Made by a program: the position numbers and the translations under genes. Below the pieces are notes generated by a model that was given only the letters and a program-made list of their open reading frames with translations, ran no database searches and was not told where the DNA came from. A stretch of 64,000 bases of DNA from Actinacidiphila paucisporea (GTDB lineage: Bacteria > Actinomycetota > Actinomycetes > Streptomycetales > Streptomycetaceae), in the NCBI RefSeq assembly GCF_900142575.1, contig NZ_FRBI01000004.1, positions 95,909 through 159,908 of the forward strand, in the 5' to 3' direction. This document shows, piece after piece, positions 55,251 to 64,000 of the stretch. Each line of letters starts with the position of its first letter. Positions within the stretch are counted from its first letter, which is position 1.

Positions 55251-56263
55251 TCGACCTGCTGGTCGCGGGCGGCGGTCCCGCGGGGCTCGCCACCGCGATC
55301 CACGCCGCGCGGGCCGGGCTCGACGTGGTGGTCGCCGAGCCGCGCCCCGGGCCCGTCGACAAGGCGTGCGGCGAGGGCCTGATGCCCTCCGCGGTCCGGT
55401 CGCTGGCCGCGCTCGGCGTGAGCGTCGCGGGCCGGCCGCTGCACGGCATCGCCTACGTCGACGAGCGGCACCGGGCCGAGGCCCGCTTCCGGGCGGGACC
55501 GGGGCGGGGCGTGCGGCGTACCGAGCTGCAGGCGGCGCTCGCCGCGACCGCCGCCGAACTGGGCGTCCCGGTGCTGCCGTTGCGGGTCGACGGGGTCCGG
55601 CAGGACGGTGACCGCGTGACCGCGGCGGGGATCACCGCCCGCTATCTGGCCGCCGCCGACGGCCTGCACTCGCCGATCAGGCGCGGGCTGCGGCTCGGCG
55701 CCGGACCCGACCCGCGGCCGGCCCGCTACGGGCTGCGCCGGCATTTCGCCATGCCTCCCTGGTCGGACTGCGTCGAGGTCCACTGGTCGGCCCGGGCCGA
55801 GGCGTACGTCACCCCGCTGGGACCGCGGCTGGTCGGCGTGGCGGTGCTGACCTGCGACCGTGCGCCCTTCTCCCGCCAACTGGCCGCCTTCCCCCGGCTG
55901 CTGGAGCGGCTGCCCGCCGAGGCGGTGACGCCCGCCCGCGGCGCGGGCCCGCTGCGGCAGCGGGTCCGCACCCGGGCGGCGGGCCGGGTGCTGCTGGTCG
56001 GCGACGCGGCCGGCTACGTCGACGCGCTGACCGGCGAGGGCATCGCGGTGGCGCTGGCCTCGGCCGAGCAACTGGTGCGCTGCGTGCTGGCCGACCGGCC
56101 GCAGGACTACGACCGGGCCTGGCGGCAGGCCTCCCGGGACTACCGGCTGCTGACCGCCTCGCTGCTGTGGCTGCGCGGCCGCCCGTGGTCCGCCCGCCGC
56201 ATCGTGCCGGCGGCGGCCCGATGCCCCGCGCTCTTCGCGGCCGCCGTCAACCGGCTGTCCTGA
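55247..56263 (+). CDS. FAD-dependent monooxygenase/oxidoreductase (SrsC-like)
   Basis: A 338-residue flavoprotein of the geranylgeranyl-reductase/PHBH superfamily. The dinucleotide-binding motif is LLVAGGGPAGLATAIHAARAG at the N-terminus, KACGEGLMP near 42, the DG motif AAADGLHSPIRRGL near 137, and the second FAD motif RVLLVGDAAGYVDALTGEGI near 245. In phenolic-lipid clusters the matching enzyme hydroxylates the ring to a quinol. GTG 55247 overlaps the methyltransferase stop. Confidence 0.92.
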   Translation: MIDLLVAGGGPAGLATAIHAARAGLDVVVAEPRPGPVDKACGEGLMPSAVRSLAALGVSVAGRPLHGIAYVDERHRAEARFRAGPGRGVRRTELQAALAATAAELGVPVLPLRVDGVRQDGDRVTAAGITARYLAAADGLHSPIRRGLRLGAGPDPRPARYGLRRHFAMPPWSDCVEVHWSARAEAYVTPLGPRLVGVAVLTCDRAPFSRQLAAFPRLLERLPAEAVTPARGAGPLRQRVRTRAAGRVLLVGDAAGYVDALTGEGIAVALASAEQLVRCVLADRPQDYDRAWRQASRDYRLLTASLLWLRGRPWSARRIVPAAARCPALFAAAVNRLS

Positions 56264-56744
56264 GACCGGCAGACCGCCGCCGCGGCGGGGGAGCGGGGGT
56301 CGGTGGCGGTGTACGCGCCCGGGTCGGCGGGCCGCGGCCCGCCGGTGGTGCCCCGGGTCCGGGCCGCCGCCGTCCCGAGGACGCCGCCCAAGGCGGTGGG
56401 CAGCGCCGCCAGGCCGCGGCCCGCGCCGGGGACCGACCTGCGTTTCGGCCCGGCGTCGCGGCCGGCGGGTTCCCGCCGTGCGTGCTGCCTGTCCTCGCCG
56501 TCGCTCACTGCCGTCCCTCTCGCCGGTGATACCGCACCGGTGCCGGGAGCCCTGGGCGTCCGGGCTCCGGTGCGGATGATCGCATTCGAAAGTTGCGTAA
56601 TGCGCTCGGAATTTTCGAGAACACTAGAAGCGCCGGCGGGTCCCGTCAACCCGCCGGGCGCCGGGCGGCGGGAAAGGGGCGCCGCCTTCTCCACGGCGCG
56701 GGGGCGCTGCCTATGCTGGGAGCCCACTGCGACAGGAGGCACCG
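56264..56744. other. Intergenic stretch before the LacI gene
   Basis: A 481-bp gap. Open frames here are low-complexity and lack ribosome-binding sites. The final part, from about 56575, is AT-richer and holds two operator-like inverted repeats; the rest shows nothing recognisable. Confidence 0.6.
56581..56619. promoter_or_regulatory. Two adjacent XlnR/BxlR-like operator candidates
   Basis: CGAAAGTTGCG (56587-56597) differs at one base from CGAAANTTTCG, and CTCGGAATTTTCGAG (56605-56619) carries a related inverted repeat. The first is flanked by CGCATT and AATGCG (56581-56604). They lie about 125-160 bp upstream of the LacI start. Confidence 0.5.
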
Positions 56745-57848
56745 GTGGCGTCAGACAGCGCGGGCCGGGTCACGATCGCCGACATCGCCCGCGAGGCCGG
56801 GGTGTCGCTGCCCACGGTCTCCCGGGTGCTCAACGGGCGCAGCGACGTGGCGGCGGCGACCCGCCGCCGGGTCGAGGACCTGCTGGCCGAACACGGCTAC
56901 CGGCGCAGGGCGGCCGGCACCGCCAGCCGCGCCAACCTCATCGACCTGGTGTTCAACGACCTCGACAGCCCGTGGGCGGTGGAGATCCTGCGCGGCGTGG
57001 AGAAGGTCGCGCACGCCGCGGGCGTCGGCGCGGTGGTCTCCGCCGTGCACCACCAGGCGGCCTCCGCCCGGCAGTGGCTGATCGGGGTGCGCTCCCGCAA
57101 CTCCGACGGCGCGATCCTGGTCACCTCCGAGCCCGCCCCGCAGCTGAACGCGGAACTGCGCCGGCTCGGCATGCCGCTGGTGGTCATCGACCCGGCCGGG
57201 GTGCCCACCTTCGACATCCCGACCATCGGCGCCACCAACTGGGCCGGCGGCCGCAGCGCGGTGCTGCACCTGCTCTCGCTCGGACACCGCAGGATCGGCA
57301 TGATCACGGGGCCGCCCGCGCTGCTGTGCAGCCGGGCCCGCCTGGACGGCTACCGCTCGGCCCTGGAGTCGGCCGGCGTCGAGGTGGACGACGACCTGGT
57401 CCGGGTCGGCGACTTCTCGCACGAGTCCGGCTTCACCCTGGGCTCCGGGCTGCTCGGCGGCCCGCACCCGCCGACCGCGGTCTTCGCCTCCAGTGACCAG
57501 ATGGCGCTGGGTGTCTACGAGGCCGCCAGGCAGTACGGCCTGCGGGTCCCCGACGACCTGAGCGTCGTCGGCTTCGACGACCTGCCGCAGGCCCGCTGGT
57601 CGCCGCCGCCGCTGACCACAGTGCGGCAGCCGCTCGCCGAGATGGGCGCCGCGGCTGCCGACATGCTGCTCCAACTCGTCCAGGGCAGGACCCCCGACGT
57701 GCTGCGGGTCGAGCTGTCCACCAGCCTGGTGGTACGGGAGAGCTCGGCCGCGCCGCGTCAGACCTCCGGTTCCGGCTTGGACCTCGGCACCCGGCCGGCC
57801 GGCTCCGGCTCCGCGGTGGGCAGGAAGCGCCCGACGAAGACCTTGTAG
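56745..57848 (+). CDS. LacI-family transcriptional regulator overlapping glpF
   Basis: A 367-residue LacI/GalR regulator. HTH TIADIAREAGVSLPTVSRVLNG at residues about 10-31, then HGYRRRAAGTASRANLIDLVFNDLDSPWAVEILRGVE and a sugar-binding domain ending in STSLVVRES. The last 30 codons (rich in Gly, Arg and Pro) extend past the usual family end and overlap the converging glpF gene by 91 bp. GTG 56745 follows GGAGG. Family resemblance and the operator form point to xylan or xylose control (inference). Confidence 0.9.
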   Translation: MASDSAGRVTIADIAREAGVSLPTVSRVLNGRSDVAAATRRRVEDLLAEHGYRRRAAGTASRANLIDLVFNDLDSPWAVEILRGVEKVAHAAGVGAVVSAVHHQAASARQWLIGVRSRNSDGAILVTSEPAPQLNAELRRLGMPLVVIDPAGVPTFDIPTIGATNWAGGRSAVLHLLSLGHRRIGMITGPPALLCSRARLDGYRSALESAGVEVDDDLVRVGDFSHESGFTLGSGLLGGPHPPTAVFASSDQMALGVYEAARQYGLRVPDDLSVVGFDDLPQARWSPPPLTTVRQPLAEMGAAAADMLLQLVQGRTPDVLRVELSTSLVVRESSAAPRQTSGSGLDLGTRPAGSGSAVGRKRPTKTL

Positions 57849-58615
57849 ACCGTGCCGCCGACCAGACCGCCGATCAGCGGTCCCACGATCGGCACCCACC
57901 AGTAGAGATTCCCCCATTGGTCCCGCCAGGCCGTGCCGTACCCGGTGATGTAGCTGGCCAGGCGCGGCCCGAGGTCACGGGCCGGGTTGATGGCGTAGCC
58001 GGCGTCGGCACCGTAGGCCATGCCGATCGCCACCACGATCAGGCCGACGATGAAGGCGCCGAGGTTGGCGCCCGGAGGGGTGTTGAGCACGTCGGTGACC
58101 GCCAGGACCAGCATCAGCAGGATCGCGGTGCCGATCACCTGGTCGCGGAAGGCGCCCCACTCGTGGATGCCCGCGGTCAGCGAGCCGTTGCCCGGCAGCG
58201 TGGAGAAGACGGTCTGCGTCTTGATGGTGTGCCCCGGGTCGGCGTGGCCCAGGATCTCGGTGTAGTTCCACCGCACGATCAGCGCGGCGACGAAGGCGCC
58301 GAGGAACTGCGCGACCCAGTAGGGCAGGATCTTTTTCATGGGGAAGCCCCTGAAGGCCGCCAGGGTCAGGGTCACCGCCGGATTGAGGTGGGCGCCGGAG
58401 AGCCGGGCCGCCACGTAGACACCCAGCGTCACACCCAGGCCCCAGGCCCAGGCGATGGAGTCGTGCCCGCCCAGACCGCCTTTGGGATCCGTCAGGGCGC
58501 CGCCGGCGACCACCTGGGCCACCACGCCGACACCGATCAGGATCAGGATCATGGTGCCGGCGAATTCCGCCGCCATCTCCCCGATCAGCCCCGAGCCGCG
58601 TACACGTGTCGCCAT
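57758..58615 (-). CDS. glpF: MIP-family glycerol uptake facilitator
   Basis: A 285-residue aquaglyceroporin with six membrane segments and two half-helices. The two NPA motifs are SGAHLNPAVT and GYAINPARDLGPR; Asp after the second NPAR is the mark of glycerol-conducting channels rather than water-only ones. ATG 58615 (MATRVRGSG) is the preferred start; the frame is open to 58672. There is no glycerol kinase gene beside it. The C-terminal tail coding overlaps the LacI gene by 91 bp on the other strand. Confidence 0.92.
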   Translation of the reverse strand: MATRVRGSGLIGEMAAEFAGTMILILIGVGVVAQVVAGGALTDPKGGLGGHDSIAWAWGLGVTLGVYVAARLSGAHLNPAVTLTLAAFRGFPMKKILPYWVAQFLGAFVAALIVRWNYTEILGHADPGHTIKTQTVFSTLPGNGSLTAGIHEWGAFRDQVIGTAILLMLVLAVTDVLNTPPGANLGAFIVGLIVVAIGMAYGADAGYAINPARDLGPRLASYITGYGTAWRDQWGNLYWWVPIVGPLIGGLVGGTVYKVFVGRFLPTAEPEPAGRVPRSKPEPEV

Positions 58616-58795
58616 GGCTACCGCTTCCCGCCGGCCCTCAGAGCCGGCTGTGGCTTGTCGGTGTTTCTGCACCGTTCAGGTACGTGATTGCTCCACCGAA
58701 ACACGGCCCCCCTGCCACGGCGCGCGGGGTTAGGCCGTCCGCCGGACCCCGGAGTGCGTGCCCCGGTAGTCGAGCCCGCGGCGGGCACGGGATAT

Positions 58796-58807
58796 CTTGA
58801 TATCAAG
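58796..58807. promoter_or_regulatory. Perfect palindrome CTTGATATCAAG before icd
   Basis: A 12-bp perfect palindrome extending to ATATCTTGATATCAAG on the left lies 39 bp upstream of the icd start, in an AT-rich spot. It suits a repressor or activator site at the icd promoter; the protein is not known. Confidence 0.55.
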
Positions 58808-58846
58808 CAATGTTTGGCAATGCTGGAAACTGGAGCGGAGTAACCG

Positions 58847-61066
<2,220 letters not shown>

Positions 61067-61257
61067 TCGAACGCACGCGGCAATACCGCCGCAACGCCCT
61101 CGTCACCCCGGCCGGTTCGTCACCGCGCCGGGGTGGCGGCGTCTCACGGAGTGATCGCTCCGATGATTTACTTCTTGACGCGCGGGCAGGCAGACGAGTT
61201 GACTCACCCGCACTTGGGTCGCGTCGTGGCGGCCCTCTCAGGGGAGGCACCGCCGCA

Positions 61258-62343
61258 ATGAACGCGATATCGCGCCGTCTTGTCGTGGGAAGCGCAGTGA
61301 TCACTCTTGCGCTGACCATGGCCGCGTGTGGCAAGGCCGGCGACAAGTCGGGTAGTTCGGACGACAAGGGCAAGACCATCGGTCTCCTGCTGCCCGACAC
61401 CGTGACGGCTCGGTACGAGAGGTTCGACAGGCCGCTGATCACCAAGAAGGTCCAGGAGCTGTGCTCGGACTGCAAGGTGCAGTACGACAACGCCGCCGGT
61501 GACGCCGCCAAGCAGGCCCAGCAGGTCAGCAGCATGATCGCCAAGGGCGTCAAGGTGCTGATCCTGGACGCGCAGGACGCGGTCGGCATCAAGTCCTCCG
61601 TCCAGGCCGCCGTCGACAAGGGCATCAAGGTCGTCGCCTACGACCGCCTGGCCCAGGGCCCGGTCTCCGCGTACGTCTCCTACGACAACGAGAAGGTCGG
61701 CGAGCTGCAGGGCCAGGCCCTGCTCGACGCCATGGGATCGGCCGCCACCCCGCAGAGCAAGATCGTCATGATCAACGGCGACGACGCCGACCCCAACGCG
61801 GCCGAGTTCAAGGCCGGTGCGCACAAGATCCTGGACGGCAAGGTCACCGTCGCCTACGAGCAGTCCGGCCTGTGGAAGGACACAGTCGCCAACCAGAAGG
61901 TGCAGGCGGCGATCACCTCGGTCGGCAAGGCCAACATCAAGGGCGTCTACTCGGCCAACGACACGATGGCCGGCGGTATCGCGACCGCCCTCAAGGCGAA
62001 CAACATCAGCGTGCCGCTGACCGGTCAGGACGCCGACCTCACCGCGATCCAGCGGATCCTGGCCGGCGTCCAGAGCTCCACGGTCTACAAGGCGGCCAAG
62101 CCCGAGGCCGAGGCCACCGCGGAGATCGCGGTGGATCTGCTGCAGGGCAAGGACTTCAAGTCCGTCGCCGACACCACCAAGAAGAGCGGTTCGCTCAACA
62201 TCGTGCCCTCCAAGCTGCTCGCCGCGGTCTCGGTGACCAAGGCCAACGTCAAGGACACCGTCCTCGCCGACGGGACGTACACCGCGGGCCAGATCTGCAC
62301 CGCGGACTACGCCACCGCCTGCAAGGAGAACGGCATCAAGTAA
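61258..62343 (+). CDS. xylF: XylF-like sugar-binding lipoprotein, apparently orphan
   Basis: A 361-residue periplasmic-binding-protein type 1 lipoprotein. Lipobox MAAC near residue 22. Xylose-binding XylF features include LLPDTVTARYERFDRPLI, VVAYDRLAQGPVSAYVSYDNEKVGELQGQALL, MINGDDADPNA and GVYSANDTMAGGIATAL, and the closing YTAGQICTADYATACKENGIK. In related genomes xylF is followed by xylG and xylH; here two terminators follow directly, so it must rely on a transporter elsewhere. ATG 61258 has GGGGAGG upstream. Confidence 0.9.
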   Translation: MNAISRRLVVGSAVITLALTMAACGKAGDKSGSSDDKGKTIGLLLPDTVTARYERFDRPLITKKVQELCSDCKVQYDNAAGDAAKQAQQVSSMIAKGVKVLILDAQDAVGIKSSVQAAVDKGIKVVAYDRLAQGPVSAYVSYDNEKVGELQGQALLDAMGSAATPQSKIVMINGDDADPNAAEFKAGAHKILDGKVTVAYEQSGLWKDTVANQKVQAAITSVGKANIKGVYSANDTMAGGIATALKANNISVPLTGQDADLTAIQRILAGVQSSTVYKAAKPEAEATAEIAVDLLQGKDFKSVADTTKKSGSLNIVPSKLLAAVSVTKANVKDTVLADGTYTAGQICTADYATACKENGIK

Positions 62344-62349
62344 GCCGGG

Positions 62350-62434
62350 ACCGGGCCGGCCCGACAGCGGCCGGCCCGGTTTCGCACCGGGGACCCAGAG
62401 CGGGATTCACGCGTTCAGCGCGTGAATCCCGCTC
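62350..62434 (+). terminator. Two tandem hairpin terminators after the xylF-like gene
   Basis: A 12-bp stem (62350-62361 with 62369-62380, arm ACCGGGCCGGCC) is followed by a 16-bp stem (62398-62413 with 62419-62434, arm GAGCGGGATTCACGCG, loop TTCAG) and then a pyrimidine-rich ATCTTCTT. Confidence 0.9.
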
Positions 62435-62461
62435 ATCTTCTTGACGGCTCGCCATGGCCCC

Positions 62462-62519
62462 TTGACACTGCCTTACGGATCCGGGGTATCCCCCATCCGC
62501 AGATTGAGAGCGTTTTCAA
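62462..62519 (+). promoter_or_regulatory. Promoter and LacI-type operator TTGAGAGCGTTTTCAA before the glucanase
   Basis: TTGACA (62462-62467) and GGTATC (62485-62490) are 17 bp apart. A 16-bp imperfect palindrome centred on GC-rich GCGT (62504-62519, 12 of 16 positions symmetric) lies just downstream. The cognate repressor is not identified. Confidence 0.65.
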
Positions 62520-62642
62520 TCGGCTGAATCAAGGGTCATGGCCCCGCCGTGGCCTGGTATGTGCAGTGCTGAGCGCGATTCCACCCCCACATCCGCGCTG
62601 TCCTGGAGTTCACGGAGTGAACCCAGGGAAAGGACTCCACTC

Positions 62643-64000
62643 ATGCGCAAGCCCTTCCCCCCAGGCCGGTCCGGGCACCGGTCGCACATCCGCCGGCGGC
62701 CCGTCGCCCTGCTCGCCGCCTTCATCCTGGCCCTCGCCGGCATGCTGGGCCTGATCGGCGGCATCGGCAGCGCGTCGGCCGCCGCCGACTACACCCAGAG
62801 CGTCAGCGAACCGAGCAGCACCCAGGCGAAGCTGACCTTCACCCCGACCACGCCCGCGAGTTACGTGATCGTCCACTACCAGGTGGGCAGCGGCGGGCAG
62901 TTGAACGTCCAGATGGCGGCGTCCGGCAGCAGCTGGACGTACACCGTCTCGCCGATCTCGGCCGGAACGGTGCTGACGTACTCGTTCACCTACACCAAGA
63001 ACGGCCCGCAGTACGACACCCCGCAGTTCACGTACACCCAGGGCAGCGGCGGCAGCACCAGCACCGGGACGAGCACGGGCACCTCCACCGGCACCTCCAC
63101 CGGAACGAGTACCGGCACCAGCACCGGGACCAGTACGGGCACGAGCACCGGCAGCACCGGCGGTTCCACCACCCCGCCGCCGGGGAACTGCCCGACGCAG
63201 TCGGACACCCCCGACTTCGGGCCGAACGTCCACATCTACGACCCGTCGATGTCGGCCGCCACCATCCAGGGGCAGCTCGACGCGCAGTTCAACCAGCAGA
63301 AGGACACCAACACCGCCCAGTTCAGCAACAACCGGGTGGCGCAGCTCTTCAAGCCCGGCACGTACAACGTGAACGACAACGTCGGCTTCTACACCTCGGT
63401 GGCCGGCCTGGGCCAGAACCCGGACGACGTCACCTTCAACGGCAACATCACCGTGGACGCCTTCAACGCCTCCGACGCGGGCAACGCGACGCAGAACTTC
63501 TGGCGTTCCGCGGAGAACCTGGCCATCAACCCCGGCGGCGGCAGTGACCGTTGGGCCGTGGCGCAGGCCGCGCCCTTCCGGCGGATCGATGTCCACGGCA
63601 GCCTCCAGCTCTACCCGGCCAGCTACGGCTACGCCAGTGGCGGCTACATCGCCGACACCAAGGTCAGCGGTCAGGCCGCGTCGGTCTCCCAGCAGCAGTG
63701 GTACACCCGTGACAGCAACCTCGGCAGCTGGGCCGGCGGCGTGTGGAACATGGTCTTCTCCGGCGTCAACGGCGCCCCGGCCAACACCTTCCCGAACCCG
63801 CCCGAGACCACCCTGGCCACCACCCCGGTCTCCCGTGACGTGCCGTATCTGTACGTCGACAGCGCGGGCAAGTACCGGGTGTTCCTGCCGTCGTTGCGGA
63901 CCAACGCCTCCGGCCCGAGCTGGGCGAGCGGCAGCACTCCCGGCACCTCGCTGCCGATGAGCCAGTTCTACGTGGTCAAGGCCGGAGACACCGCCGCGAC
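62643..64000 (+). CDS. Secreted CBM56 beta-helix glucanase (GH55-like), cut by right edge
   Basis: Secreted enzyme, 452 residues visible. Signal peptide about 1-46 (RRRPVALLAAFILALAGMLG ... SASA). A CBM56-like beta-1,3-glucan-binding domain (about 48-132; IVHYQVGSGGQLNVQMAASG, YSFTYTKNGPQYDTPQFTYT) is followed by a linker of repeated STGT units and a beta-helix region beginning near 185 (PDFGPNVHIYDPSMSAATIQ, QLFKPGTYNVNDNVGFYTSV, TQNFWRSAENL). Similar proteins are often mislabelled adenylyl cyclase. CBM56 plus beta-helix suggests an exo-beta-1,3-glucanase of or near GH55; the catalytic residues lie beyond the window or cannot be assigned. Confidence 0.8.
   Translation, partial: MRKPFPPGRSGHRSHIRRRPVALLAAFILALAGMLGLIGGIGSASAAADYTQSVSEPSSTQAKLTFTPTTPASYVIVHYQVGSGGQLNVQMAASGSSWTYTVSPISAGTVLTYSFTYTKNGPQYDTPQFTYTQGSGGSTSTGTSTGTSTGTSTGTSTGTSTGTSTGTSTGSTGGSTTPPPGNCPTQSDTPDFGPNVHIYDPSMSAATIQGQLDAQFNQQKDTNTAQFSNNRVAQLFKPGTYNVNDNVGFYTSVAGLGQNPDDVTFNGNITVDAFNASDAGNATQNFWRSAENLAINPGGGSDRWAVAQAAPFRRIDVHGSLQLYPASYGYASGGYIADTKVSGQAASVSQQQWYTRDSNLGSWAGGVWNMVFSGVNGAPANTFPNPPETTLATTPVSRDVPYLYVDSAGKYRVFLPSLRTNASGPSWASGSTPGTSLPMSQFYVVKAGDTAA

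Noticed and set aside
56140..56742. 200-residue minus-strand frame before the LacI gene
   Set aside because: It overlaps the end of the FAD enzyme gene antisense, has no motif and would cover the LacI promoter.

Overview
The window is very GC-rich DNA with strong third-position GC bias, GTG and TTG starts, TAT/Sec signal peptides, lipobox lipoproteins, many LacI-family regulators, a SigB/SigF-type sigma factor, a PP2C/SpoIIE phosphatase and a monomeric NADP isocitrate dehydrogenase. This fits a saprophytic actinomycete, most likely Streptomyces or a close relative in the Streptomycetaceae (inference from gene content; no 16S rRNA is present). No rRNA, tRNA, CRISPR array, prophage or intact insertion sequence was recognised.

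Layout. 1-4.1 kb: a secreted GH9 cellulase cut by the left edge, with a perfect CebR-type operator upstream, divergent from a GH3 lipoprotein. 4.2-10.3 kb: LysR/dienelactone hydrolase, an ECF42 sigma factor with its YCII partner, a DUF1275 protein and an MFS transporter. 10.4-18.8 kb: a LacI regulator, a CUT1 sugar ABC transporter without its own ATPase, a GH31 and a secreted GH39-like glycosidase; matching TGTCGAA-N4-TTCGA operators precede the regulator and the transporter. 18.8-25.0 kb: sigma factor, CE7 esterase, a Cys-containing 30-residue peptide, GNAT, an F420-type reductase, and glgA/glgC. 25.0-32.5 kb: a secreted GH92 alpha-mannosidase divergent from a CUT2 ABC transporter and LacI regulator, with two mirrored promoter-operator modules between them. 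32.6-39.7 kb: aldo/keto reductase, LacI regulator, PAS-GAF-SpoIIE phosphatase, LysE/ArgP pair, GNAT. 39.7-43.4 kb: a 7 x 10-bp tandem repeat, a PD[FY]-repeat acidic protein divergent from a cysteine-free L36 paralogue (rpmJ2), and an MFS pump with a TetR repressor. 43.4-49.6 kb: a cis-prenyl transferase, a methyltransferase and a polyhydroxybutyrate-use set (secreted PHB depolymerase, 3-hydroxybutyrate dehydrogenase, PucR-type regulator). 49.6-52.5 kb: a 54-bp perfect palindrome, a proline-rich membrane protein, a cupredoxin lipoprotein and a small membrane protein. 52.5-56.3 kb: a UbiA prenyltransferase and a type III PKS/methyltransferase/FAD enzyme operon resembling srsABC, separated by a 158-bp MITE. 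56.7-64 kb: a LacI regulator overlapping a GlpF-type channel, icd, an orphan XylF-like binding protein, tandem terminators, and a CBM56/beta-helix glucanase cut by the right edge.

The theme is extracellular polysaccharide and storage-polymer use. Secreted enzymes for cellulose, beta-1,3-glucan, alpha-mannan or glycoprotein mannose, acetylated xylan and PHB sit beside sugar-binding transporters, each with a local LacI-type repressor and a recognisable palindromic operator. Non-coding structure is also notable: a MITE at a start codon, three places where the 3' end of a gene is echoed in tandem downstream, strong hairpins, and an inverted repeat that could cover the rpmJ2 ribosome-binding site.
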